From the NCBI RefSeq assembly GCF_900090105.1, contig NZ_FMDM01000015.1, positions 1 to 64,000 on the forward strand: DNA of 64,000 bases, read 5' to 3'. The translations under genes were made by a program, and so were the position numbers. The notes below the pieces were generated by a model, which saw only the letters and a list, made by a program, of their open reading frames with translations, made no database searches and was not told the origin of the DNA. Source of the stretch: Micromonospora humi (lineage in GTDB: Bacteria; Actinomycetota; Actinomycetes; Mycobacteriales; Micromonosporaceae). How positions within the stretch are numbered: position 1 is the first letter of the stretch; each line of letters starts with the position of its first letter. This document shows, piece by piece, positions 40,521-48,880 of this stretch.

Positions 40521-41570
40521 TCAGAGGAAGAGCACGCACATGGCGTACGCGGCGGGAGCGGCGAGCGCGAAGCCGCCCAGCGGCCCCTGCATGTGCCGGG
40601 CCACCCACATGGTGGGCGGCTCGCCGGCCATCAGCCGGCCCGCCTCGGCGTACCCCACCGCGAGGTCGGCCAGCACGGCGGTGGCCGCGGTGACCACCCC
40701 GACCAGCGCGGCGCTCGTCGGGGTGAAGCCGACCAGGTAACTGCCGAGCACGGCGCTGGTCAGCGTGCCGAGCATGGCGCCCGCGACGACGCCGGCCGCG
40801 CCACGGGGCACCTGCGGGGCGAGTCGGGGCCACGGCGCCACCGCGTCGGTCAGCCGCGCCACCAGCAGGGCCACCCCGGCGGCGGTGAGGCAGACGGTGA
40901 TCGCCTGGGTGCCCTTGGGGATCCGGCTGAGCACGATCAGCGAGGCGAACGCGACCACCCCGACCACGATGAGCAGGGTGCCGCCCAGCGAGTCGGTGAC
41001 CCGGACCCGGTCCACCCGGCGGACGAGCTGCCCGAGCACGCCGAGCACGAGGCCGGCGACCGCGGCGTAGCCGAGCGGGGCCAGGCCGGCGATGTCCGAC
41101 TGCACGGCGGCGACGTCGGCGATCGCCGCGGTGCCGGCGCTGACCAGCGCGACGACCAGCAGCGCGGGCGGCCGCATGGCCATGGTCCAGGCGAGCACGT
41201 AGAGCAGTTGGACGCCGAAGATGATGGCGGCGAACGGCAGCCGGTGCCCCGGCCCCGCGGTCTGCGCCCCGAGCACCAGGCCGACGCCGAGCAGCGCGGC
41301 GAAGCCGGCGACGGTCAGCGCCAGCGGCCGGCGGAACTCCACCGGCGGCACCTCTTCCTCGGGCGCGGCCTCCGAGGCGTCGTCGGGGCGGCGGCCGGGG
41401 CCGCCCTTGCGAAGCCGGCGCGGGCCCTTCCGCGCGCGCGGCTCCGCCTCCTCCCCGTCCGGCCCGGTGCGCGGGGCGGGCGGGTAGCCACGGGCGGGGC
41501 CGGACGGCCCGGAGGACGGGTCGTCGGCCCACGGTTCACGACCGGCGTCGCGCGAGGTGGAGGGAAACAC
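40521..41570 (-). CDS. Polytopic membrane protein of unknown function
   Basis: This 349-residue protein starts with ~75 residues of charged, Pro/Arg-rich cytoplasmic sequence (EEAEPRARKGPRRLRKGGPGRRPDD) followed by about seven to eight hydrophobic segments. No catalytic motif is seen; LVRRVDRVRVTDSLGG and GYAEAGRLMAGEPPTMWVARHMQGPLGG are the longest polar loops. I do not recognise the family. GTG at 41570 follows CACGAT by six bases, compatible with a leaderless transcript. It lies 55 bases upstream of the DUF2993 reading frame's earliest start on the same strand. Confidence 0.75.
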   Translation of the reverse strand: MFPSTSRDAGREPWADDPSSGPSGPARGYPPAPRTGPDGEEAEPRARKGPRRLRKGGPGRRPDDASEAAPEEEVPPVEFRRPLALTVAGFAALLGVGLVLGAQTAGPGHRLPFAAIIFGVQLLYVLAWTMAMRPPALLVVALVSAGTAAIADVAAVQSDIAGLAPLGYAAVAGLVLGVLGQLVRRVDRVRVTDSLGGTLLIVVGVVAFASLIVLSRIPKGTQAITVCLTAAGVALLVARLTDAVAPWPRLAPQVPRGAAGVVAGAMLGTLTSAVLGSYLVGFTPTSAALVGVVTAATAVLADLAVGYAEAGRLMAGEPPTMWVARHMQGPLGGFALAAPAAYAMCVLFL

Positions 41571-41821
41571 GCCCCGATCGTGCCAGACCCGGGCGGCTCG
41601 GCGGAGGTCACGGTTTCGGCAACGTTAAAACCTGAGCCGCGATCGAGGGCAGAAAGGGCAAACAGGAAAAGGCGTGAAGGTGACGGCCGGACCATCGGTT
41701 AGGCTCACCCCGTTACCCCGCCCGTCAGCGACGCCGGGACCCACGCAAGTTCACAGCGCCGCCCCACCCGGGTGTGCCGCTGGTCGCGCGCGGCCGAAGG
41801 GCCGCCGGGACGGAGGTGATC

Positions 41822-42535
41822 GTGGAGCTCCTGCTGCTCGTGACCGCACGTGCTGGTGAGCCGTCGGCGGTGCTGCCGGCACTCGACCTGCTGCCGCACT
41901 CGGTGCGCACCGCACCCCGTGACGTGCGCACCCTGGTTTCCGGTCCGACCCCGGACGCCGTCCTGGTGGACGCCCGCTCCGAGTTGAGCGAGGCGCGGGC
42001 CACCTGCCGGATGCTGCACGCCACCGGGCTCGGCGTGCCGCTGGTCGCGGTGGTCACCGAGGCCGGTCTGATCGCGTTGAACGCCGACTGGGGCGTGGAC
42101 GACGTCATCCTCGCCGCGGCCGGCCCGGCCGAGGTGGAGGCCCGGCTGCGGCTGGCGGTCGGCCGGCTGAGCAACGCGGTGGCCGGCGCCGGCGGCTCGA
42201 TCCGGGCCGGCGAGCTGAACATCGACCCGGACACCTACGCCGCGAAGCTGAAGGGTCGGCCGCTCGACCTGACCTACAAGGAGTTCGAGCTGCTGAAGTT
42301 CCTCGCCCAGCACCCGGGGCGGGTGTTCACCCGGGACCAGTTGCTGCGTGAGGTCTGGGGCTACGACTACTTCGGCGGCACCCGCACGGTCGACGTGCAC
42401 GTCCGGCGGCTGCGCGCCAAGCTCGGCTCGGAGTACGAGTCGATGATCGGCACGGTCCGCCAGGTCGGCTACAAGTTCGTGGTGCCGCCGTCGCGCTCGC
42501 TGCCGGAGTCGGAGCCGGCCCCGCTGCCGGTCTGA
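41822..42535 (+). CDS. glnR: Nitrogen regulator GlnR (atypical OmpR-family)
   Basis: This 237-residue regulator controls nitrogen-assimilation genes in actinobacteria. The N-terminal receiver-like domain (LLLVTARAGEPSAVLPALDLLPHSVRTAPRD...PDAVLVDARSELSEARATCRMLHATGLGVPLVAVVTEAGLIALNADWGVDDVILAAAGPAEVEARLRLA) lacks a full phosphorylation pocket but keeps the conserved Asp in LVDAR; the C-terminal winged helix (LDLTYKEFELLKFLAQHPGRVFTRDQLLREVWGYDYFGGTRTVDVHVRRLRAKLG) is nearly identical to known GlnR proteins. GTG at 41822 has GGAGG five bases upstream. A TAGGCT hexamer at 41700-41705 implies a ~110-base leader. mshD and pst follow downstream. Confidence 0.92.
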   Translation: MELLLLVTARAGEPSAVLPALDLLPHSVRTAPRDVRTLVSGPTPDAVLVDARSELSEARATCRMLHATGLGVPLVAVVTEAGLIALNADWGVDDVILAAAGPAEVEARLRLAVGRLSNAVAGAGGSIRAGELNIDPDTYAAKLKGRPLDLTYKEFELLKFLAQHPGRVFTRDQLLREVWGYDYFGGTRTVDVHVRRLRAKLGSEYESMIGTVRQVGYKFVVPPSRSLPESEPAPLPV

Positions 42536-42681
42536 CCGCCACCCCCACTGGGGGGCACTTTTCCCATATGCCCTATTTGCGCGCCAAGCCGCCCCATATC
42601 CTGACTGCCGGATTCGTCAGGCTGAGGGGGGCCAACGGTGCGCGCGGTGACCACGGGGGCGGCGAACGGCCGGTACCACTG

Positions 42682-43506
42682 ATGCCCGGCTCGACGCTGA
42701 AGGCGGTGGCGGTCGTCACCGCGGTGCTCGCCGGGCTGCTGGCCTCCGCGTACGCGCTGGGCCGCAGCCTGGTCGCCGAGCCGCACCCGTCGACGGCGGG
42801 CGCGTCCACCTCGGCCTACGGCCCGCGCTACGCCGACCAGCCGCCCAGCGGCGACCCCGGCACGCCGAGCCCGGACCCGGCCCCGGACGCGGCCGACGGC
42901 ACCGGCCCGTACGGCGCGCACGTCAGCACCGGCTCCGCCCGGGTCGCACTGACCTTCGACGACGGCCCCGACCCCCGGTGGACGCCCCAGGTGCTCGCCC
43001 TGCTGAGCCAGTACGGCGTGAAGGCCACGTTCTGCGTCGTCGGCGAGAACGCCGAGAGCTACCCGGACCTGGTCCGGTCGATCGCGGCCGAGGGGCACAC
43101 CCTGTGCAACCACTCCTGGAAGCACGACGTCAACCTCGGCAGACGCACCCCGGAGACGATCCGGACGGACCTGGTGCGCACCAACGACGCCATCCTGGCC
43201 GCCGTCCCGAACGCCCACGTCGCCTACTACCGCCAGCCGGGCGGGGTCTGGACACCGCAGGTGATGTCGGCCTGCGCGCGGCTGGGTCTCACCCCGCTGC
43301 ACTGGAGCGTCGACCCGTCGGACTGGAAGACGCCGGGCGCCACCGCCATCGAGACCACGGTCCGTACCCAGACCGGGCCGGGCTCGATCGTGCTGATGCA
43401 CGACGCGGGTGGGGACCGCTCCGGCACGGTCACCGCGTTGCAGCGGCTGCTGCCCGAGTTGCTGGCCCGGTTCGAGCTGGAGCCACTGCCCACCGGCGCC
43501 GCGTGA
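42682..43506 (+). CDS. Secreted polysaccharide deacetylase (NodB domain)
   Basis: This 274-residue protein has an N-terminal signal anchor (LKAVAVVTAVLAGLLASAYALG), a Ser/Pro/Asp linker and a NodB domain of family CE4. The metal and catalytic motifs are all present: TFDDGPD, NHSWKHD (HxxxxH region), RQPGGVWTP and VLMHDAG. It removes acetyl groups from an exported glycan, for example peptidoglycan or chitin fragments; the substrate is unknown. ATG at 42682 is chosen because it begins just before the signal; an ATG at 42568 is also in frame but adds an unusual basic segment. The gene follows glnR by 146 bases. Confidence 0.87.
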   Translation: MPGSTLKAVAVVTAVLAGLLASAYALGRSLVAEPHPSTAGASTSAYGPRYADQPPSGDPGTPSPDPAPDAADGTGPYGAHVSTGSARVALTFDDGPDPRWTPQVLALLSQYGVKATFCVVGENAESYPDLVRSIAAEGHTLCNHSWKHDVNLGRRTPETIRTDLVRTNDAILAAVPNAHVAYYRQPGGVWTPQVMSACARLGLTPLHWSVDPSDWKTPGATAIETTVRTQTGPGSIVLMHDAGGDRSGTVTALQRLLPELLARFELEPLPTGAA

Positions 43507-43573
43507 CGCGCACCACCACCCGCCTCGTCGCTCCACCGTCAACGGCGGCCTGCCGGCCGCTACCGTGACTCAG

Positions 43574-44530
43574 ATGAGCAGCACCGAGCCGACGAGTGGT
43601 GGCGGACCCGACACGGCGGCCCCGGGCGACCGGGTGGACTCCGCCGGCCGGCTGACGGCGCCCGAGGTCGCCGAGGTGCTGGCGCTGGCCCGGGCCGCCG
43701 GCGACGCCGACGGCGCCGACCCGCTCGACGAGCACGTGCTGCTGCGGATGCGCGACCCCGAGGCGCCGGCCGTGCACCTCACCGCCCGCGCGGCCGACGG
43801 GACCCTGACCGGGTACGCGCACCTCGACACCACCGCCCCTGCCGAGGGGGTCGGCGTGGAACTGGCGGTACATCCGGGCCACCGGCGGCGGGGCACCGGG
43901 CGGGCGCTGGCCCGGGGTGTGCTCGCCGCCACGCCGGGGCCGCTGCGCGCCTGGGCGCACGGCGACCACCCGTCGGCCGCCGCGCTCGCGGTCGACCTGG
44001 GCTTCACCCGCGCCCGGGTGCTCTTCCAGCTGCGCCGGCCGCTGACCGAGGCGGTGCCCGCACCGGCCCTGCCCGAGGGCGTCGAGCTGCGGGCGTTCCG
44101 GCCCGGCGAGGACGACGAGGCCTGGCTGGCGGTCAACAACGCCGCGTTCGCCCAGCACCCCGAGCAGGGCCGGTGGACCCTCGACGACCTGCGCGTACGG
44201 TTCGCCGAGCCGTGGTTCGACAGGGCCGGCTTCCTGCTCGCGGTGGACGCCGCCACCGGTCGGCTGCTCGGTTTCCACTGGACCAAGGTGCACGAGCGGC
44301 AGGGGTCGGCCCGGATCGGCGAGGTCTACGTGCTCGGTGTCGACCCGTCCGTCCACCGCGGCGGGCTCGGCCGGGCGCTCACCGCCGCCGGCCTGGCCCA
44401 CCTGCGCGACCGGCGCGGGCTGGACCGGGTGATGCTCTACGTCGACGAGAGCAACACCGGGGCGGTCGCGCTCTACGAGCGGCTCGGCTTCGCCCGCTGG
44501 TCCGCGCACGTCAACTACCAGCGCGACTGA
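43574..44530 (+). CDS. mshD: Mycothiol synthase MshD
   Basis: This 318-residue double-GNAT enzyme acetylates Cys-GlcN-Ins to give mycothiol, the last step of the pathway. The N-terminal domain shows LAVHPGHRRRGTGRALARGVLA; the catalytic C-terminal domain shows DPSVHRGGLGRALTAAGLAHLRDRRGLDRVMLYVDESNTGAVALYERLGFARWSAHVNYQ, a highly conserved MshD ending. ATG at 43574 is fixed by TACCGT at 43561-43566, seven bases upstream, making the mRNA leaderless. mshA lies at 9435 in this window. The order glnR-mshD-pst matches M. tuberculosis Rv0818-Rv0820 as I remember it. Confidence 0.93.
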   Translation: MSSTEPTSGGGPDTAAPGDRVDSAGRLTAPEVAEVLALARAAGDADGADPLDEHVLLRMRDPEAPAVHLTARAADGTLTGYAHLDTTAPAEGVGVELAVHPGHRRRGTGRALARGVLAATPGPLRAWAHGDHPSAAALAVDLGFTRARVLFQLRRPLTEAVPAPALPEGVELRAFRPGEDDEAWLAVNNAAFAQHPEQGRWTLDDLRVRFAEPWFDRAGFLLAVDAATGRLLGFHWTKVHERQGSARIGEVYVLGVDPSVHRGGLGRALTAAGLAHLRDRRGLDRVMLYVDESNTGAVALYERLGFARWSAHVNYQRD

Positions 44531-44632
44531 GCGCCGGCGGGGCAGAAATCGCCCTCGGCGGCGCCGACGGGTCGCCAGTTCACGAAATGGACAGGCCCAC
44601 CTCAGCGTACGGCCACCTGGTCGGACGGACGT

Positions 44633-44676
44633 GTTCATCCCGCGTTCACTTCCGACCGGCAAACCGTCCACCTGGC
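44633..44676 (+). promoter_or_regulatory. PHO box upstream of pstS
   Basis: GTTCATCCCGC (44633) and GTTCACTTCCG (44644) are exact 11-base direct repeats, followed by weaker units at 44655 and 44666 (GTCCACCTGGC). TAACTT at 44682-44687 is a possible -10. This is the expected RegX3/PhoP site for induction of the Pst system when phosphate is low. Confidence 0.85.
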
Positions 44677-44763
44677 CCTCCTAACTTTCACGTCAAGCCG
44701 GTCAGCGCCGGCCCCCGGCAACCCCGGGCGACCTGACCAAAGACGTGAAGGGAAACCCCTCAA

Positions 44764-45867
44764 GTGAAGCTCCAGCGGCACGGCGCCATCGCCTGTCTCG
44801 CTCTTACCGCGGTTCTCGGTCTCAGCGCCTGCGGCTCGGACAACAACGAGCCGGCCGGCGGTTCCGCCTCGGGCTCCGCCGCCGCCGTCGACTGCGGCAA
44901 GGGCACGCTGAACGCGCAGGGCTCCTCCGCGCAGAAGAACGCCATGGCCGAGTGGATCAAGGCCTACCAGCAGAAGTGCTCCGGCACCACGATCAACTAC
45001 GAGCCGAGCGGCTCCGGCGCCGGCATCCAGGCGTTCATCGCCGGCACCGCCGACTTCGCCGGCTCCGACTCCGCGCTCAAGCCGGAGGAGCAGCCGCAGG
45101 CCGACGCCAAGTGCGCCGGTGGCCAGGCCCTCAACCTGCCGATGGTGATCGGCCCGGTCGCGGTCGTCTACAACGTCGGCGGCGCGGACAACCTCCAGTT
45201 CAGCCCGGCCACCCTGGCGAAGATCTTCGCCGGCAAGGTGACCAAGTGGGACGACGCGGCGATCAAGGCCGACAACCCGGACGCCAAGCTGCCGTCGGCC
45301 GCGATCCAGGCGGTGCACCGCTCCGACGAGTCGGGCACCACCGACAACTTCACCAAGTACCTCTCCAAGACCGCCGAGGCGGACTGGACCTTCGGCAACG
45401 CCAAGGCGTGGAAGGCTCCGGGCGGCGTCGGCGCGGCCAAGTCCGACGGTGTGGCCAGCAAGGTCAAGAGCACCGAGGGCACCATCAGCTACGTCGAGCT
45501 GTCGTACGCCGAGAACTCGGGCCTGAAGATGGCGAAGATCAAGAACGGCGCCGGCGAGTTCGTCGAGCTGACCGGCGACTCGGCCGGCAAGACCATCGCC
45601 GGGGCCACGTTCGAGGGCCAGGGCAACGACCTCAAGATGTCGATCGACTACAACACCAAGGAGGCCGGGGCCTACCCGATCGTCCTGGCGACCTACGAGA
45701 TCGTCTGCAGCAAGGGCCTCGCCGCCGACAAGCTGCCGCTGGTCAAGGGCCTGCTCGGCCACGCCGCCAGCGCCGAGGGCCAGCAGGAGCTGGCCGAGCT
45801 GGGCTACGCCCCGCTGCCGGACGCCGTCCGCACCAAGGTCGAGGCCGCCGTCAAGAGCCTCGCCTGA
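44764..45867 (+). CDS. pstS: Phosphate-binding lipoprotein PstS
   Basis: This 367-residue protein binds phosphate outside the membrane for the Pst ABC importer. The signal ends in the lipobox LGLSAC with Cys23, then a Gly/Ser linker. The binding fold shows LNAQGSSAQKNAMAEWIKAY, YEPSGSGAGIQAFIAGTADFAGSD, VHRSDESGTTDNFTKYL and SYVELSYAENSGL, which together hold the anion. GTG at 44764 has GAAGGGA upstream. pstC, pstA and pstB follow with gaps or overlaps of less than 45 bases. Induction by the PHO box is expected. Confidence 0.96.
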   Translation: MKLQRHGAIACLALTAVLGLSACGSDNNEPAGGSASGSAAAVDCGKGTLNAQGSSAQKNAMAEWIKAYQQKCSGTTINYEPSGSGAGIQAFIAGTADFAGSDSALKPEEQPQADAKCAGGQALNLPMVIGPVAVVYNVGGADNLQFSPATLAKIFAGKVTKWDDAAIKADNPDAKLPSAAIQAVHRSDESGTTDNFTKYLSKTAEADWTFGNAKAWKAPGGVGAAKSDGVASKVKSTEGTISYVELSYAENSGLKMAKIKNGAGEFVELTGDSAGKTIAGATFEGQGNDLKMSIDYNTKEAGAYPIVLATYEIVCSKGLAADKLPLVKGLLGHAASAEGQQELAELGYAPLPDAVRTKVEAAVKSLA

Positions 45868-45908
45868 CGCCCTGAACGACACCTCCTCAACGCGAAGCGA
45901 GCGAGCAG

Positions 45909-46994
45909 ATGGGTGACACCCCTCAGCGCTCGGCGCACGCCGGCACCGGCGGGACCGGAGTGGCCACGAGCCACGAGCAGCCCGCCGGTGCCTCGGCGCG
46001 TGCGGCCGAGCGCTTCGGCAACCCCGGCCGCCCCGGCGGCGACCTCGGCGGGGGCGGCGGCCTGCCCCGCGCCCGCGCCTTCGGCGCGGAACGGGCGTTC
46101 CGCGGCCTGACCATGGCCGCCGGCACCACCGTGCTGGTGATCATCGCGGCCATCGCGATCTTCCTGATCGCCAAGGCCGTGCCGGCGCTGCGGGCCAACA
46201 CCGAGTCGTTCTGGACCTTCGAAGGCTGGTTCCCCAACGACGACCCGCCGAAGTTCGGCATCGGCGCGCTCGCCTTCGGCACGGTCCTCAGCTCGCTGCT
46301 GGCGCTGTTCATGGCGGTGCCGGTCGCCCTGGGCATCGCCCTCTACCTGACGCACTACGCCCCGCGCCGGCTCGGCAACGGCCTGGGCTTCCTGATCGAC
46401 CTGCTGGCCGCCGTACCGAGCGTGGTCTTCGGCCTCTGGGGCCGCGACTACTTCGCCGGCCCGGTCGCCGACCTCTCCGCCTGGCTGCACACCTACTTCG
46501 GCTGGATCCCGATCTTCGGCGACGGCCCGTACGGCAGCTCGATCCTGCTCGGCTCCGTGGTGTTGGCGATCATGGTGCTGCCGATCGTCACCTCGCTCTC
46601 CCGCGAGGTGTTCCGGCAGACCCCGACCGCCAACGAGGAGGCCGCGCTCGCGCTCGGCGCCACCCGCTGGGAGATGATCCGCACCGCGGTCCTGCCGTAC
46701 GGCCGGCCCGGCGTCATCGCCGCGGTGATGCTGGGCCTGGGCCGGGCGCTCGGCGAGACCATCGCGCTCGCGCTGACCCTCGGCTCGACGTACGCCATCT
46801 CGTTCAACATCCTGGCCAGCGGCGGCAACTCGATCGCCGCCAACATCGCCAACCGGTTCGCCGAGGCGAACGACACCGGCCGGGGCGCGCTGATCGCCTC
46901 CGGTCTGGTGCTCTTCGCCATCACGCTGATCGTCAACATCACCGCGCGGGCGATCATCTACCGGCGGCGCGAGTTCACGGAGTCCGCGGCATGA
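45909..46994 (+). CDS. pstC: Phosphate ABC permease PstC
   Basis: This 361-residue permease has a ~60-residue Gly/Ala-rich cytoplasmic N-terminus and six or more membrane spans. The ATPase-docking EAA loop is ANEEAALALGATRWEMIRTAVLPYGRPGVIAAVMLGLGRALGET. The conserved LLAAVPSVVFGLWG motif marks the PstC family. ATG at 45909 follows GCGAGCG; the pstS stop is 41 bases upstream. Its stop overlaps the pstA ATG by four bases. Confidence 0.95.
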   Translation: MGDTPQRSAHAGTGGTGVATSHEQPAGASARAAERFGNPGRPGGDLGGGGGLPRARAFGAERAFRGLTMAAGTTVLVIIAAIAIFLIAKAVPALRANTESFWTFEGWFPNDDPPKFGIGALAFGTVLSSLLALFMAVPVALGIALYLTHYAPRRLGNGLGFLIDLLAAVPSVVFGLWGRDYFAGPVADLSAWLHTYFGWIPIFGDGPYGSSILLGSVVLAIMVLPIVTSLSREVFRQTPTANEEAALALGATRWEMIRTAVLPYGRPGVIAAVMLGLGRALGETIALALTLGSTYAISFNILASGGNSIAANIANRFAEANDTGRGALIASGLVLFAITLIVNITARAIIYRRREFTESAA

Positions 46995-48079
46995 CCTCCA
47001 CCCTCACCCCCCGCCGCCCGCGCCCGCCGGCCCAGCCGGCCACGCTGCGCGCCCGGCGGCTTCCCGCGTACGCCGCGCCCGCCATCGCCGTCGCGGCGCT
47101 GCTGCTCGCGACCGGCCTCGTGTACGGCGCCGGCATCGGCGGTCCGGTCCTGGTCGTGGTGCTCGGCGCGCTGCTCTACCTGGTCGGCCTCTTCGTCGCC
47201 ACAAACGCGGTGGAGGGCCGACGGTCCGCCCGCAACCGGACCTGGAGCGCACTGATCCACTCCGCCTTCGTGCTGGCCGTGCTGCCGCTGGCCTCGGTGG
47301 TCTGGACACTCGTCAGCAAGGGTTCCGAGCGGCTGGACGGCAACTTCTTCGGCACCTCGATGAACAACATCGGGGCGCGGGACGCCAACGGCGGCGCCTA
47401 CCACGCGATCGTCGGCACGCTGGAGCAGGTCGGCATCGCCGCGCTGATCACCGTGCCGCTCGGCGTGCTCTGCGCGATCTACGTGGTCGAGTACGGCCGG
47501 GGCCGGTTCGCGTTCACCATCCGCTTCTTCGTGGACGTGATGACCGGCATCCCGTCCATCGTCACCGGCCTGTTCGTGCTGGCCTTCTGGGTGCTGATCG
47601 TCTCACCCTGGTTCAACGACGGCCGGCCGAGCTTCTCCGGCTTCGCCGCCGCGCTGGCGTTGAGCGTGCTCATGCTGCCCACCGTGGTGCGGTCCACCGA
47701 GGAGATGCTCCGGCTGGTGCCGGCGCCGCTGCGCGAGGGCGCGTACGCGCTCGGCGTACCGAAGTGGAAGACCATCCTGCGGGTCGTGCTGCCGACCGCG
47801 CTGCCCGGCATCGTCACCGGCATCATGCTCGCCATCGCGCGGGCCGCCGGTGAGACGGCGCCGGTGCTGCTCGTCGCCGGCGGCGGCGCGGCGATCAACG
47901 TCAACCCGTTCGAGAACAACCAGTCGTCGCTGGCGCTCTTCGTCTACCAGCAGGCCGGCGAGGCGTCGAAGTACTCGCCGGCGCGGGCCTGGACGGCGGC
48001 ACTGACCCTGGTCGCGCTCGTCCTCGTCCTGACCGTCGCGGCCAAGCTGCTGGCCCGTCGAAACCAGCTCGGCCGATGA
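46991..48079 (+). CDS. pstA: Phosphate ABC permease PstA
   Basis: This 362-residue permease partner of PstC has an N-terminal extension with two spans not present in the shortest homologues, then the core with VVEYGRGRFAFTIRFFVDVMTGIPSIVTGLFVLAFW and the EAA loop LRLVPAPLREGAYALGVPKWKTILRVVLPTALPGIVTGIMLAIARAAGETAP. ATG at 46991 overlaps the pstC stop (ATGA). The pstB gene begins 20 bases later with its own GGAGG. Confidence 0.95.
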   Translation: MTSTLTPRRPRPPAQPATLRARRLPAYAAPAIAVAALLLATGLVYGAGIGGPVLVVVLGALLYLVGLFVATNAVEGRRSARNRTWSALIHSAFVLAVLPLASVVWTLVSKGSERLDGNFFGTSMNNIGARDANGGAYHAIVGTLEQVGIAALITVPLGVLCAIYVVEYGRGRFAFTIRFFVDVMTGIPSIVTGLFVLAFWVLIVSPWFNDGRPSFSGFAAALALSVLMLPTVVRSTEEMLRLVPAPLREGAYALGVPKWKTILRVVLPTALPGIVTGIMLAIARAAGETAPVLLVAGGGAAINVNPFENNQSSLALFVYQQAGEASKYSPARAWTAALTLVALVLVLTVAAKLLARRNQLGR

Positions 48080-48099
48080 ATCCCGGAGGTACCGCCACC

Positions 48100-48876
48100 A
48101 TGGCCAAGCGTGTCGAAGCCGCAAACGTGACCGCCTACTACGGCGGTTTCAAGGCGATCGAGAACATCAACCTGACCGTCGAGCCGAAGACCGTGACCGC
48201 CCTGATCGGCCCGTCCGGCTGCGGCAAGTCGACGTTCCTGCGGTCGATCAACCGGATGCACGAGGTGCTGCCCGGCGCCCGGGTCGAGGGCAACCTGACC
48301 ATCGACGGGCAGGACATCTACGACCGGGACGTCGACGTCACCGCGGTCCGCCGGATGATCGGCATGGTCTTCCAGCGGCCCAACCCGTTCCCCACCATGA
48401 GCATCTTCGAGAACGTGGTGGCCGGGCTGCGGCTCAACGGCGTGCGGCGCAAGTCGATCCTGGAGGAGTCGGCCGAGAAGGCGCTCCGCTCGGCGAACCT
48501 GTGGGACGAGGTGAAGGACCGGCTGGGCAAGCCCGGAGCCGGCCTCTCGGGCGGTCAGCAGCAGCGGCTCTGCATCGCCCGCACCATCGCGGTCGAGCCG
48601 CAGGTGGTGCTGATGGACGAGCCGTGCTCGGCGCTGGACCCGATCTCGACGCTGGCGATCGAGGACCTGATGTTCCAGCTCAAGGACAAGTTCACCATCA
48701 TCATCGTCACGCACAACATGCAGCAGGCCGCGCGGGTGTCCGACCGTACCGCCTTCTTCTCGATCGAGAAGACCGGCGACCCGGGCCGGCTGATCGAGTA
48801 CGACAACACCCAGAAAATCTTCAGCAACCCCGCCCAGAAGAAGACCGAGGACTACATCACCGGCCGCTTCGGCTGA
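48100..48876 (+). CDS. pstB: Phosphate ABC ATPase PstB
   Basis: This 258-residue ATPase powers phosphate import. The Walker A is GPSGCGKSTFLRSINRM, the Q-loop MVFQRPNPFPTMSIFENV, the ABC signature LSGGQQQRLCIARTIAVEP, Walker B VVLMDEPCSALDPIS, and the switch His in IIIVTHNMQQAARVSD. ATG at 48100 has GGAGG ten bases upstream, which decides against ATG at 48076. The gene completes the pst operon; phoU is not in this operon but stands beside senX3 at 3018. Its stop is four bases from that of the convergent NUDIX gene, with no room for a terminator. Confidence 0.96.
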   Translation: MAKRVEAANVTAYYGGFKAIENINLTVEPKTVTALIGPSGCGKSTFLRSINRMHEVLPGARVEGNLTIDGQDIYDRDVDVTAVRRMIGMVFQRPNPFPTMSIFENVVAGLRLNGVRRKSILEESAEKALRSANLWDEVKDRLGKPGAGLSGGQQQRLCIARTIAVEPQVVLMDEPCSALDPISTLAIEDLMFQLKDKFTIIIVTHNMQQAARVSDRTAFFSIEKTGDPGRLIEYDNTQKIFSNPAQKKTEDYITGRFG

Positions 48877-48880
48877 GGCG

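Noticed and set aside
41590..41640. GlnR binding site upstream of glnR
   Set aside because: GTCAC and a later AAAC-like string are present, but spacing does not fit the usual GTnAC-n6-GAAAC pattern well enough.
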